From positions 1-61,034 of the forward strand of contig NZ_JAKGSC010000010.1 in assembly GCF_022478115.1 (NCBI RefSeq): DNA of 61,034 nucleotides, given 5' to 3'. Shown here piece after piece: positions 54,759-61,034 of this stretch. The DNA is from Tenacibaculum aquimarinum (GTDB taxonomy: Bacteria > Bacteroidota > Bacteroidia > Flavobacteriales > Flavobacteriaceae). The first letter of the stretch is position 1; every line of letters begins with the position of its first letter. Position numbers and translations under genes: made by a program. Under the pieces are notes generated by a model. It saw only the letters and a list, made by a program, of their open reading frames with translations. It was not told where the DNA came from and made no database searches.

Positions 54759-55946
54759 ATGATAATAGAACCAAGAACAAGAGGATTTATCTGTTTAACA
54801 TCGCATCCAACAGGTTGTGCTCAAAATGTTAAAGATCAAATTGAATATATAAAATCTAAAGGAAAAATTGAAGGCGCTAAAAGAGTATTAGTTTTAGGTT
54901 CTTCAACTGGTTTTGGATTGGCGTCAAGAATTGCAAGCGCATTTGGATCAGATGCAGCAACAATTGGTGTTTTCTTTGACAAGCCAGCAACAGCAGGAAG
55001 ACCAGGTTCACCAGGATTTTACAATACAGCTGCTTTTGAACAAGAAGCAAACAAGGCTGGTTTGTATGCGAAAAGTATTAATGGAGATGCTTTTTCAAAT
55101 GAAGTAAAAGAACAAGTTGTAAACTTAATTAAGGAAGACTTAGGTCAAATTGATTTGGTAATATATAGTTTAGCTTCACCTGTAAGAACACATCCAACTT
55201 CAGGAAAACGTTTTAAATCGGTTTTAAAACCAATTGGCGAAGTTTTTACCAATAAAACAGTAGATTTCCATACAGGAAAAGTATCAGAAATTTCTATAAA
55301 TCCTGCAGAAGGAGAAGATGTAGAAAACACGATAACTGTTATGGGTGGAGAAGATTGGAAAATGTGGATGGACGCTTTACAAGCTGAAAACTTATTAGCA
55401 GAAGGAATAAAAACTGTTGCCTATTCTTATATTGGCCCAGAAGTTACAAAACCAGTATATAGAAACGGAACAATTGGTGCTGCAAAAGACCATTTAGAAG
55501 CTACAGCTTTTACTATTACAGACGATTTAAAATCAATAGGAGGAAAGGCCTATGTTTCAGTAAATAAAGCATTAGTAACACAAGCAAGTTCTGCAATTCC
55601 AGTAATTCCTTTATATATTTCTTTATTATTTAAAGTGATGAAAGAGAAAGGAATTCACGAAGGTTGTATTGAGCAAATTCAACGTTTGTATAGCGAACGT
55701 TTGTTTGGTGGAGATTTAGCTTTAGATGCAAAAGGAAGAATTAGAGTTGATGATTGGGAAATGCGTGAAGATGTGCAAGTTGAAATTTCTGAATTATGGA
55801 AAAAAGCTACAACTGAAAATTTATCAGAAATTGGAGATTTAGAAGAATATAGCAACGAATTTTTTAAGTTATTTGGGTTTAAAGTACCAGGAATAGATTA
55901 TGATGCAGATGTTAATGAATTGGTTGAAGTACCAAGTATTCAATAA
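54759..55946 (+). CDS. fabV: Enoyl-[acyl-carrier-protein] reductase FabV
   Basis: 395 residues, the length of FabV. Features are the N-terminal IIEPRTRGFICLTSHPTGCAQNVKDQI, NAD-binding VLVLGSSTGFGLASRIASAFGS, and the catalytic Y-x8-K in AYSYIGPEVTKPVYRNGTIGAAK. The substrate region has LYISLLFKVMKEKGIHEGCIEQI. It reduces trans-2-enoyl-ACP (or CoA) with NADH in the last step of fatty-acid elongation, and FabV proteins resist triclosan. A terminator follows. Confidence 0.96.
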   Translation: MIIEPRTRGFICLTSHPTGCAQNVKDQIEYIKSKGKIEGAKRVLVLGSSTGFGLASRIASAFGSDAATIGVFFDKPATAGRPGSPGFYNTAAFEQEANKAGLYAKSINGDAFSNEVKEQVVNLIKEDLGQIDLVIYSLASPVRTHPTSGKRFKSVLKPIGEVFTNKTVDFHTGKVSEISINPAEGEDVENTITVMGGEDWKMWMDALQAENLLAEGIKTVAYSYIGPEVTKPVYRNGTIGAAKDHLEATAFTITDDLKSIGGKAYVSVNKALVTQASSAIPVIPLYISLLFKVMKEKGIHEGCIEQIQRLYSERLFGGDLALDAKGRIRVDDWEMREDVQVEISELWKKATTENLSEIGDLEEYSNEFFKLFGFKVPGIDYDADVNELVEVPSIQ

Positions 55947-55967
55947 TAAATATTCAAAAGATATTAA

Positions 55968-56000
55968 AAACCTCGTAGAAATTCTATGAGGTTTCTTTTT
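55968..56000 (+). terminator. Rho-independent terminator after fabV
   Basis: AAACCTCGTAGAA pairs with TTCTATGAGGTTT (one G-T pair), followed by a T-rich tail. Confidence 0.88.
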
Positions 56001-56026
56001 TACTTTTATCTTGTAAAAAAATAAAT

Positions 56027-56503
56027 ATGAAAGCAGTTACCGTTAAAAAAATAAAAGATGAACTAGCACATAAATCAACCAATGAGTTGATTGAGTTGTG
56101 CTTACAGCTTTCTAAATTTAAAAAAGAAAATAAAGAATTACTTACTTATTTACTTTTTGAATCTCATAACGAAGAAGGTTATATAGAGAGTGTAAAAGAA
56201 CAAATGGACGATTTGTTTGAACAAATAAATACCAAGAGTTTCTTTTACATCAGAAAAAGTGTTCGTAAAATTTTAAAGCTTGCAAAGAAGTTTATCAGAT
56301 ATTCAAAAAAGAAAGAAACAGAAGTAGAACTGTTATTGCATTTTTGTTATAAACTCAAGAATTTTAAGCCTTCAATTAAGAATAGTCAGCAACTATTAAA
56401 TTCATTTGACAGACAGGTAATTTTAATAGAAAAAGCAATAGCAACCTTACATGAAGATTTACAATACGATTATAAATTAGAGTTAGAAGAGTTGTTAAAT
56501 TAA
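56027..56503 (+). CDS. Conserved helical hypothetical protein
   Basis: 158 residues, all helical with many Lys/Glu: VKKIKDELAHKSTNELIELCLQLSKFKKENKELLTYLLFE and NTKSFFYIRKSVRKILKLAKKFIRYSKKKETEVELLLHFCYKLKNFKP. No signal or membrane segment. It looks like a TPR/HEAT-type helical bundle. No family or function recognised. It is convergent with the acyltransferase gene, with 7 bp between the stops. Confidence 0.72.
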   Translation: MKAVTVKKIKDELAHKSTNELIELCLQLSKFKKENKELLTYLLFESHNEEGYIESVKEQMDDLFEQINTKSFFYIRKSVRKILKLAKKFIRYSKKKETEVELLLHFCYKLKNFKPSIKNSQQLLNSFDRQVILIEKAIATLHEDLQYDYKLELEELLN

Positions 56504-56510
56504 ACTTAGT

Positions 56511-57350
56511 TTACAACTTTTTTTTATTTTCTTTTTCCTTTGAATCTGCTCCCCAAAAACGACGACTTTCAATAAAATCTTGCTCTTCTTCAAGTTGCTT
56601 AGGTGTAAGTACCTTTAAAAAAGAAGGATGTTGTTCAATTGCATATTCAATTTTAGTCACAATATCGGCAACATCTTCATTCTCATAATCAATATCTAAA
56701 GGTTCTTTAATAACCATAGATTGTAATACATTTCGTTTCTTAATTTGCAATCCTTTTTTATCAAAAGAACGCCTAAAACCGTCAATTACAATAGGTACAA
56801 CAACAGGTTTATGCTTTTTTATAATATGTGCAGTTCCTCTTCTAATTGGTTTAAAAGCTGTAGTTGTTCCTTGCGGAAAAGTAATTACCCAACCATCATT
56901 TAGTGCTTTTCCAATGTTAGAAACATCAGACATTTTTACTTGTCTTTTTACATCTTTTCCTTCGCTACGCCAAGTTCTTTCAATTGAAACAGAACCAACA
57001 TAAGCAAATATTTTAGGCAACAATCCAGCTCGCATTGTTTCACCAGCTGCAACATAATATAAGTTTAATTTGGGTTGCCAAATGTATCCGATATTTTTAA
57101 TGGTATTATCTCTTCCTTTTAAAGAAGCATTAAAAACATGAAACATTGCAGCTACATCAGCAAAATAAGTTTGATGGTTAGAGACAAAAAGAACATTGTT
57201 TTCGGGTAAATTTCTAAGAATTTCAGAACCTTCAATCTGTAAATTATTAAAACGTCTGTATCTTCCGTGAGAGATAACTCCGAATATTCGAATAAGCCAT
57301 TTCTTTAAGAATAAGATATGTCCAAAAGGGTTCCTTTTAAATAAAGGCAT
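56511..57350 (-). CDS. Lysophospholipid acyltransferase (PlsC-like)
   Basis: 279 residues. The catalytic HX4D motif is NHQTYFADVAAMF, and the later acyl-acceptor motif is FPQGTTTAFKPIRRG (usually PEGT). A third motif is VVPIVIDGF. The N-terminus has a hydrophobic stretch that may attach to the inner membrane. The family makes phosphatidic acid or acylates other lipids. The Glu-to-Gln change in the PEGT-type motif (PQGT) is seen in some flavobacterial members. Confidence 0.88.
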   Translation of the reverse strand: MPLFKRNPFGHILFLKKWLIRIFGVISHGRYRRFNNLQIEGSEILRNLPENNVLFVSNHQTYFADVAAMFHVFNASLKGRDNTIKNIGYIWQPKLNLYYVAAGETMRAGLLPKIFAYVGSVSIERTWRSEGKDVKRQVKMSDVSNIGKALNDGWVITFPQGTTTAFKPIRRGTAHIIKKHKPVVVPIVIDGFRRSFDKKGLQIKKRNVLQSMVIKEPLDIDYENEDVADIVTKIEYAIEQHPSFLKVLTPKQLEEEQDFIESRRFWGADSKEKENKKKL

Positions 57351-57398
57351 AAGTTTTTAATTTGTAAGAGTTACAAAAATACAAAAGAATTAACCAAG

Positions 57399-58028
57399 TT
57401 AAGAGTTCAATAATTCTTTAATTTCTGAAAGAATCATTGCCGTTGCTCCCCAAACGATGTAATTGTTTAGTTTAAAGCAAGGTACGCTAATTTCTTTCAT
57501 ATAAGAAGTACTCATAATTTTACTAGTAATATTGTCATTATTAAGTAAATCACTTACTAAAACAGTTATACTGTTGGCTACTTCATTATTTTTAATAAAT
57601 GTTGGTTCTTTTTTTGTGAAGCCCATAAAAGGAGTTGCTGAAAAATTACTTGGAGGAATATAAACGTCAGTAATTTCTCTTATTATTACTACAGATGAAG
57701 GTAAAACCCCAACTTCTTCATGAGTTTCTCTAAGTGCAGTTTCTTGTAAATTAACATCGTTTTTTTCAATTTTTCCGCCAGGAAAACTAATTTGACCAGA
57801 ATGTGTACCGTTATAACTTGCTCGTTCAGTTAATAAAAAACATGCTTTTCCGTTTTCATTTGGATAAAATAATGCCAATACAGCTGCTTTCTTTGGGTTA
57901 CTATTCTTTATTTTCTCTTCGGAATATTGCAGTCTAAGTTTAGGAACCAATTTAAATTGCGCTTCCATTCCTCCAAGTTGCGTAGTTTTGTAATGATTTA
58001 TTTTAGATTGAAATTCAGAAAAATCCAT
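57399..58028 (-). CDS. Nudix hydrolase (CoA pyrophosphatase-like, NudL type)
   Basis: 209 residues. The Nudix box is GGKIEKNDVNLQETALRETHEEVGVL, of form GX5EX7REUXEEXGU. The upstream LLTERASYNGTHSGQISFPGGK is the NudL/CoA-diphosphatase signature (LxxRxxxxxxHxGQxxFPGG). It would cut CoA into phosphopantetheine and 3',5'-ADP. Transcribed in the same direction as the acyltransferase, 48 bp before it. Confidence 0.9.
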   Translation of the reverse strand: MDFSEFQSKINHYKTTQLGGMEAQFKLVPKLRLQYSEEKIKNSNPKKAAVLALFYPNENGKACFLLTERASYNGTHSGQISFPGGKIEKNDVNLQETALRETHEEVGVLPSSVVIIREITDVYIPPSNFSATPFMGFTKKEPTFIKNNEVANSITVLVSDLLNNDNITSKIMSTSYMKEISVPCFKLNNYIVWGATAMILSEIKELLNS

Positions 58029-58127
58029 AGAAATTAGTAATTTTAAGCAAACTTATTCATTTCAAATGAAATAGCTGTTTTTTGGCTTGAATTTTGCCAT
58101 ATTTCAACTATAAATTAAAATTGATAA

Positions 58128-58400
58128 ATGAAAAATAAATATAAAAAATTAGCATTAGGTTTATTGTTTGATGCTTTTGGCTATGCATCTTTTGCGTTTC
58201 CAATGTTAGATATAGTTTGGGCGCCATTGTCTGCATATTTAATGACAAAAATGTACAAAGGGAAAGATGGGAAAATAGCAGCAGCAATAACATTTGTAGA
58301 AGAGGCTATGCCATTTTTGGATGTAATACCAACCTTTACATTAATGTGGTTGTACACATTTGTTTTTAAAAAAGAGAAAGAAACCACTATTGAAGTTTAG
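58128..58400 (+). CDS. Small membrane protein of unknown function
   Basis: 90 residues with three or so hydrophobic segments (LALGLLFDAFGYASFAFPML, VWAPLSAYLMTKMY, AAAITFVEEAMPFLDVIPTFTLMWLYTFVF). The pattern with DAFGYASFAFP and FLDVIPTFTLMW occurs in Bacteroidota without known role. Convergent with the next gene at 1 bp distance (58400/58401). Confidence 0.75.
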   Translation: MKNKYKKLALGLLFDAFGYASFAFPMLDIVWAPLSAYLMTKMYKGKDGKIAAAITFVEEAMPFLDVIPTFTLMWLYTFVFKKEKETTIEV

Positions 58401-58706
58401 TTATTTTTTAAACAAGAATCCTAACCCTAAGCGGCTTAAAAATTTCTTTTCAAATGCCCAAAAGAACTTAAATTGACCAAACACCCAACCAACAATTGGC
58501 AGTGTAAGTTGGTAAATAGGAAATATTAGCAAAAATCGATATAAAACATACAAAAAACCATTTGTATTATCTGAACTTATACCTAAATAAGATAAAATTG
58601 GTTTGCCTATTAATGCAGCAAAAGATCCATTAATAGAGAAAACAAGTAGTATTGCAATAACTGCCCAATTGCTTTTTATTCCCCAGCGTTGTTTAAGTTT
58701 TTCCAT
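58401..58706 (-). CDS. Small membrane protein (possibly DUF6787-like)
   Basis: 101 residues from the ATG at 58706 (MEKLKQRWGIKSNWAVIAILLVFS). An upstream in-frame Met at 58754 would add a Cys/Phe segment crossing a terminator and is rejected. Two transmembrane helices (WAVIAILLVFSINGSFAALI and LLIFPIYQLTLPIVGWVFGQF), then an aromatic/basic end (FFWAFEKKFLSRLG). It resembles the flavobacterial DUF6787 group; name from memory. Confidence 0.72.
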   Translation of the reverse strand: MEKLKQRWGIKSNWAVIAILLVFSINGSFAALIGKPILSYLGISSDNTNGFLYVLYRFLLIFPIYQLTLPIVGWVFGQFKFFWAFEKKFLSRLGLGFLFKK

Positions 58707-58740
58707 TTTAAAAATTGGTGTTGCAAAATTACAACAAGAA

Positions 58741-58774
58741 AAAAGGTCAAACAATAAATGTTTGACCTTTTTTT
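58741..58774 (-). terminator. Terminator of the DUF937 gene
   Basis: AAAAGGTCAAACA pairs with TGTTTGACCTTTT. It lies downstream of the DUF937 stop on the minus strand and has T-runs at both ends. Confidence 0.85.
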
Positions 58775-58794
58775 ATATTTATAATATTGGAATT

Positions 58795-59433
58795 TTATTT
58801 ACCAAAAAGACCTCCTAAAAGACCTCCTAATAAACCACCAGATTTATTACTTCCTTGGTTTAATACCATACCAGCTACATCATCAATAACACTACCGTCA
58901 CCGTCAGCATCTAATATTTTTTCTAAGAAACTTTGTTCGTTTTTAGTTTCGTTACCACCAAGTAAACCACCAAGTAAACCACCTAAGTCACTTGAGCTAC
59001 TTACATTATTGTTACTAGCTTGTTTTCCTAGAACACCCATTAATATTGGTGCAGCAACTTTTAAAATGTTACCAACGCTTCCTGTATCCATACCAGCTTT
59101 TTCTCCAATAACTTTTTCAACGCCTTGTTGTTTGTTACCTAAAATATGTCCTAAAATTCCAGCTCCATCTTGTGTAACAGAATCGTCAACACCACCACCA
59201 AATAAACCACCAAGGTTATCTAAAATACCACCATCGTGTTTTTTTAATGCTCCCATTATTCCTTCAGCACCTTCTGGTGTAGAAGCATTACGTTCCATTG
59301 CTTTCATTAAAACAGGTAACGCCATTGTTAATACACTACTTGTTTTTCCTGAGTCTTGACCTGTAGATCCAGAAACTCCAGATATAATTGATTTTCCTAA
59401 GTCACTGTTTAATAAGTCTAAAATTCCTGCCAT
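58795..59433 (-). CDS. DUF937 (YidB-like) protein
   Basis: 212 residues from the ATG at 59433 (MAGILDLLNSDLGKSIISGVSG). Earlier in-frame Met codons reach into the divergent symporter gene and are rejected. The DUF937 pattern is seen as SSVLTMALPVLMKAMERNA, GILGHILGNKQQGVEKVIGEKAGMD and VAAPILMGVLGKQ. The C-terminus has an EF-hand-like loop (LDADGDGSVIDDVAG) and Gly-rich repeats GGLLGGLLGG. Function unknown; members often occur in envelope-stress contexts. Confidence 0.85.
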   Translation of the reverse strand: MAGILDLLNSDLGKSIISGVSGSTGQDSGKTSSVLTMALPVLMKAMERNASTPEGAEGIMGALKKHDGGILDNLGGLFGGGVDDSVTQDGAGILGHILGNKQQGVEKVIGEKAGMDTGSVGNILKVAAPILMGVLGKQASNNNVSSSSDLGGLLGGLLGGNETKNEQSFLEKILDADGDGSVIDDVAGMVLNQGSNKSGGLLGGLLGGLFGK

Positions 59434-59560
59434 TTTTTGTTTTTTTATTTTGTTAATATTAAGCTTGTTATATTTATGACACAATATACAAATAAAGTCA
59501 CACTCTATATTATCTTTTTTTTTTCTACCTTTCAATCTTGAAAAATAACATATATATTTA

Positions 59561-60886
59561 ATGAAAAAACTAGCACTACACTGGAAAATAATGATTGGAA
59601 TGGTTTTAGGAATTCTTTTTGGATTCTTAGCATTACAATTAGGTTGGCAAAATTTTATTGCGGATTGGATAAAACCTCTAGGAACTATTTTTGTAAAACT
59701 TTTAAAATTAATAGCAGTTCCGCTTATTGTAGCTTCACTTATAAAAGGAATTTCAGATTTAAAAGACATTTCTAAATTTAAAAATATTGGTGTTAGAACT
59801 ATCCTTATTTATATCGGAACCACTGTAATTGCTATAACTATAGGTTTAGTATTGGTTAATATAATGCAGCCTGGAGATGGTATTTCTCAAGAAACGATTG
59901 ATAAATTAACAAATACCTATGCTAAAAGTTCAAGTATAACTTCAAAAATTACCGAAGCAACAAAGCAACAGAGTAGTGGTCCGTTACAATTTGTTGTTGA
60001 TATGGTGCCAGACAATGCTGTAAGTGCTATGAGTAATAATAAGGCAATGTTACAAGTAATATTCTTTACTATTTTCTTAGGAATATCAATGTTATTAATT
60101 GGAGAGAAAAAAGCAAAACCACTAAAAGATTTCTTTGATGGTTTAAATGATGCTATTTTAAAAATGGTAGATCTTATTATGTTAATATCTCCTTATGCAG
60201 TATTCGCATTATTAGCTAATGTAGTAGTAACTTCAGGAGATCCAGATATATTGTTAGCGTTATTAAAATATGCAGGAGTTGTTGTGTTAGGCTTGTTAAT
60301 AATGGTAGCTTTTTACTGTTTATTAGTTAGTGTTATAACAAAGAAAAATCCTTTGTGGTTTTTAAAACAATTAAGTCCAGCGCAGTTATTAGCATTTTCT
60401 ACAAGTTCAAGTGCAGCAACTCTACCAGTTACAATGGAACGTGTTGAAGAACATATTGGAGTAGATAAAGAAGTATCTAGTTTTGTTTTACCAGTTGGTG
60501 CAACAATTAATATGGATGGAACAAGTTTATATCAAGCTGTAGCTGCAGTTTTTGTAATGCAAGTTTTATGGCCAGAAGGTTTAGGGTTTGCAAATCAAAT
60601 GTCTATTGTATTAACAGCACTTTTAGCTTCAATTGGTAGTGCAGCAGTTCCTGGAGCAGGAATGGTAATGTTGGTAATTGTTTTAGAATCTATTGGTTTT
60701 CCTAAAGATTTATATCCAGTTGCATTGGCATTAATTTTTGCTGTAGATAGACCTTTAGACATGTTAAGAACTACAATAAACGTTACTGGAGATGCAACTG
60801 TCTCTATGATTGTAGCAAAATCTGTAGGGAAATTACACGATCCAAAACCAAAAAACTGGGACGATAATTACGATGAAGTAAAGTAG
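59561..60886 (+). CDS. Dicarboxylate/amino acid:cation symporter (DAACS, GltP-like)
   Basis: 441 residues with eight transmembrane helices and two re-entrant hairpins. Family motifs are IKPLGTIFVKLLKLIAVPLIVASLIKGISDL, the HP1 serine-rich AFSTSSSAATLPVT, VLPVGATINMDGTSLYQAVAAVFV with NMDGT, and HP2 ASIGSAAVPGAGMVMLVIVL. It takes up glutamate, aspartate or C4-dicarboxylates with Na+ or H+. The start overlaps nothing on the same strand. Heptamer repeats follow it. Confidence 0.92.
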   Translation: MKKLALHWKIMIGMVLGILFGFLALQLGWQNFIADWIKPLGTIFVKLLKLIAVPLIVASLIKGISDLKDISKFKNIGVRTILIYIGTTVIAITIGLVLVNIMQPGDGISQETIDKLTNTYAKSSSITSKITEATKQQSSGPLQFVVDMVPDNAVSAMSNNKAMLQVIFFTIFLGISMLLIGEKKAKPLKDFFDGLNDAILKMVDLIMLISPYAVFALLANVVVTSGDPDILLALLKYAGVVVLGLLIMVAFYCLLVSVITKKNPLWFLKQLSPAQLLAFSTSSSAATLPVTMERVEEHIGVDKEVSSFVLPVGATINMDGTSLYQAVAAVFVMQVLWPEGLGFANQMSIVLTALLASIGSAAVPGAGMVMLVIVLESIGFPKDLYPVALALIFAVDRPLDMLRTTINVTGDATVSMIVAKSVGKLHDPKPKNWDDNYDEVK

Positions 60887-60890
60887 TAAT

Positions 60891-60906
60891 CAGTATTCAG
60901 TATTCA
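60891..60906. repeat. Two tandem copies of CAGTATT (reverse of ACTGAAT)
   Basis: CAGTATTCAGTATTCA. On the minus strand this is the ACTGAAT heptamer of 4904-4938. It lies directly after the symporter stop. Confidence 0.8.
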
Positions 60907-60954
60907 ATGAGAAATACCTAGTAAATAGTAATAGTTTCAGATAAAAAATATTTT

Positions 60955-61034
60955 CAACTAACAACTAACAACTAACAACTAACAACTAACAACTAACAAC
61001 TAACAACTAACAACTAACAACTAACAACTAACAA
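60955..61034. repeat. Tandem array of the heptamer CAACTAA, about 11.4 copies, running off the window
   Basis: Perfect head-to-tail copies of CAACTAA from 60955 to the last base, with no visible sequence variation. The true length is unknown because the array reaches the window edge. No reading frame uses it. Confidence 0.95.

Noticed and set aside
58787..59359. Plus-strand Pro/Ser-rich open frame of 190 codons
   Set aside because: It is antisense to the Gly-rich DUF937 gene; the Pro runs are the reverse of GGLLGG repeats, and it has no start context.
59434..59769. N-terminal extension of the DUF937 protein
   Set aside because: It runs into the divergent symporter gene and lacks family similarity; MAGILDLL is the usual start.
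60955..61034. CRISPR array
   Set aside because: The 7-bp perfect units have no spacers; it is a simple tandem repeat.

Overview
The window is about 61 kb of AT-rich chromosomal DNA from a member of the Bacteroidota, almost certainly a marine Flavobacteriaceae species of Polaribacter/Tenacibaculum type. The evidence is the gliding genes gldF/gldG, a large repeat-built surface protein of the type IX secretion (T9SS) kind, a monomeric NADP isocitrate dehydrogenase, FabV, a CAL67264-type mini membrane protein, and promoters fitting the Bacteroidota pattern TTG-N17..23-TAnnTTTG. The genus is an inference. I saw no tRNA, rRNA, CRISPR array, phage or insertion sequence.

Layout. 1-3216: minus-strand pair of a small secreted protein and a huge surface protein cut by the window edge. 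3298-8228: plus-strand redox/electrophile-stress cluster (DoxX, OsmC, FMN reductase, cysteine-free glutaredoxin-like protein, MarR regulator, pirin, Old-Yellow-Enzyme reductase), with perfect palindromes before the first and the last gene. 8265-12618: lpxD flanked by two paralogous secreted proteins, a mini membrane protein, and ettA. 12672-16488: membrane protein with paired operator-like palindromes, a poly-Asp lipoprotein, and a TPR histidine kinase with its response regulator. 16591-22073: accessory region of small secreted, Cys/His-rich and hypothetical genes around a tight three-gene TerB / coiled-coil membrane protein / vWA-like lipoprotein operon. 22153-28271: a secreted protein with a histone-H1-like tail, DinB, an ATP-grasp/DUF6095/murQ operon, and icd. 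28272-29096: gene-free stretch with a candidate structured RNA on the minus strand. 29097-34477: seven minus-strand genes from an ACP phosphodiesterase to trmD and rplS. 34568-41820: GT14 glycosyltransferase, dnaN, PIG-L deacetylase, a sodium:solute symporter with a 35-residue companion, and a small lipoprotein. 41840-45414: five-gene minus-strand operon of a DUF2589 protein, two unknown proteins, a subtilisin-like protease with no signal peptide, and a 66-residue protein that looks like a free-standing protease-inhibitor fold. 45696-61034: mostly housekeeping and conserved flavobacterial genes (DUF2911, aquaporin, gldG/gldF, SAM hydrolase, PhoH, purC, fabV, acyltransferase, Nudix, DUF937, glutamate-type symporter), ending in a heptanucleotide tandem array.

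Best candidates for undescribed biology are the DUF2589/subtilase/mini-inhibitor operon, the TerB/membrane/vWA operon, the orphan RNA between rplS and icd, and the palindromes of the redox cluster. Also notable are a dispersed ~80-bp intergenic repeat present four times and two families of 7-bp tandem repeats. All functional links for these are inferences from gene order and motifs.
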